In this document: in pieces, positions 35,215 to 35,631 of the stretch
How the letters are laid out: each line of letters begins with the position of its first letter
Numbering within the stretch: the first letter of the stretch is position 1
From: Flammeovirga sp. EKP202
GTDB taxonomy: Bacteria; Bacteroidota; Bacteroidia; Cytophagales; Flammeovirgaceae
Reading direction: 5' to 3'
DNA length: 35,631 nt
Assembly: GCF_014534745.1 (NCBI RefSeq)
Contig: NZ_JACVVP010000072.1
Coordinates: forward strand, 1-35,631
Notes under the pieces: generated by a model
Told to the model about the DNA's origin: nothing
The model's input: only the letters and a program-made list of their open reading frames with translations
Database searches by the model: none
Translations under genes and position numbers: made by a program

Positions 35215-35339
35215 CGTTTAATAGATTACAAAATAGATATAAAGAATGTCATGAATGACATCAAAAAATATAAAAGTTAAGAGTAATAGTTAGTTTTTGG
35301 GTTAAGAAAGAGTTTGGAGTTTCTCCGAACTCTTTTTTT
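35215..35339 (+). ncRNA. Array unit 6, putative small RNA
   Basis: Hairpin ATGTCA (35246-35251) with TGACAT (35256-35261) and loop TGAA, unrelated in sequence to units 2-5. Core slightly altered (TTAAGAAAG instead of TTATGAAAG). Terminator 35309-35339. It lies 195 bp after unit 5, the only irregular spacing in the array. Confidence 0.58.
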
Positions 35340-35441
35340 GTTTCATCACACTTCAAATAGTCATCAAAACAGGGGATTTCAAAAAAGTTTTCTTATTAAA
35401 ATTTGTTCACACAAATATCCGAACAATGAATAGACATTCAC

Positions 35442-35564
35442 CGTTATAATAATTGTAAGTTGAGAAACAAAGCTCATTGCAGTGAGCATAAGATATATAA
35501 GAAAAGAGTAATAGTTAGTTTTTGGGTTATGAAAGAGTTTGGAGATTCTCCAAGCTCTTTTTTT
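35442..35564 (+). ncRNA. Array unit 7, putative small RNA
   Basis: Hairpin GCTCAT (35472-35477) with GTGAGC (35482-35487), loop TGCA, again a new stem sequence. Terminator AGAGTTTGGAG with CTCCAAGCTCT (35534-35558) plus T run. The 67 bases that follow copy those after unit 6. Confidence 0.58.
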
Positions 35565-35631
35565 GTTTCATCACACTTCAAATAGTCATCAAAACAGGGG
35601 ATTTCAAAAAAGTTTTCTTATTAAAATTTGT

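Larger units (their letters stand above)
34045..35631 (+). repeat. Tandem array of seven ~225-bp units, running past the window end
   Basis: The core GTTAGTTTTTGGG recurs at 34191, 34416, 34642, 34868, 35094, 35289 and 35514, spacing 225, 226, 226, 226, 195 and 225. Each unit has, in order, a TTAAAATTCATTCACAAA-like block (weak before unit 1), a CGTT-plus-AT block, a hairpin of variable sequence, a near-invariant core (AGATATATAAG, AAGAGTAATAG, GTTAGTTTTTGGGTTATG) and an intrinsic terminator with a T run on the plus strand only. The units are treated individually below as putative small-RNA genes. No protein-coding frame is conserved across them. The 67 bases after unit 6 and after unit 7 are identical, so another unit probably follows. 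Confidence 0.9.

Noticed and set aside
34045-35631. CRISPR array
   Set aside because: The period is about 225 bp and the conserved part is a hairpin, core and terminator, not a 25-40 bp repeat with similar-length spacers; no cas genes are present.

Overview
The window looks like a chromosomal segment of a Bacteroidota bacterium, probably a marine Cytophagales/Flammeovirga-like organism. The genus is a guess. The grounds are the low GC, lipoproteins and exported proteins of Bacteroidota type, promoters of the TTTG-N19-21-TAnnTTTG type, and families mostly seen in that phylum (DUF4856, DUF4174, DUF1572, golvesin-domain amidase, a DUF7935-like protein). No rRNA, CRISPR array, insertion sequence or phage gene was seen.

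Layout. 1-310: two nearly identical tRNA-His genes (minus). 0.5-5.2 kb (minus): a dihydroorotase and a large exported amidase with an inserted golvesin-like domain. 5.6-12.4 kb (minus): a TetR regulator, then a tight four-gene unit transcribed DUF4856 lipoprotein > imelysin lipoprotein > full-length vitamin-K-dependent gamma-carboxylase-like membrane protein > FecA-like TonB-dependent receptor. Its promoter carries two tandem 9-1-9 inverted repeats shaped like Fur-type boxes, so I read it as a metal-uptake operon. 12.7-15.2 kb (plus): a secreted GH2 beta-mannosidase-like enzyme. 15.3-19.2 kb (minus): a pair of DUF3857/transglutaminase-like exported proteins, one with an intact Cys-His-Asp triad and one that has lost all three residues. 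19.5-23.5 kb (minus): small housekeeping or orphan genes (ATP-grasp ligase, NmrA/QOR2-like reductase, outer-membrane barrel, a frameshifted DUF4174 gene, a DinB/DUF1572 protein). 23.6-25.3 kb (minus): a membrane-anchored nSTAND-type NTPase without the usual WD40 sensor, followed by about 1.1 kb of non-coding DNA containing several hairpins.

26.5-33.4 kb (plus): a complete tripartite ABC exporter operon, TetR-TolC-HlyD-ATPase-ATPase-permease-permease, resembling E. coli CecR/YbhGFSR but with YbhF split into two genes. Three TTAAC-N6-GTTAA operators precede it, the last touching the TetR start codon.

33.5-34.0 kb: a small membrane-anchored protein with its own promoter. From there to the window end lies the most unusual element: seven tandem units of about 225 bp. 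Each has an upstream conserved block, a hairpin whose stem changes sequence but keeps pairing, an almost invariant core containing GTTAGTTTTTGGG, and an intrinsic terminator that also keeps pairing. I interpret this as a tandem family of small-RNA genes of about 125-130 nt. The array runs off the window end. The core is complementary to the translation-start regions of two genes in this window (NTPase and NmrA-like reductase), which is suggestive but could be chance.
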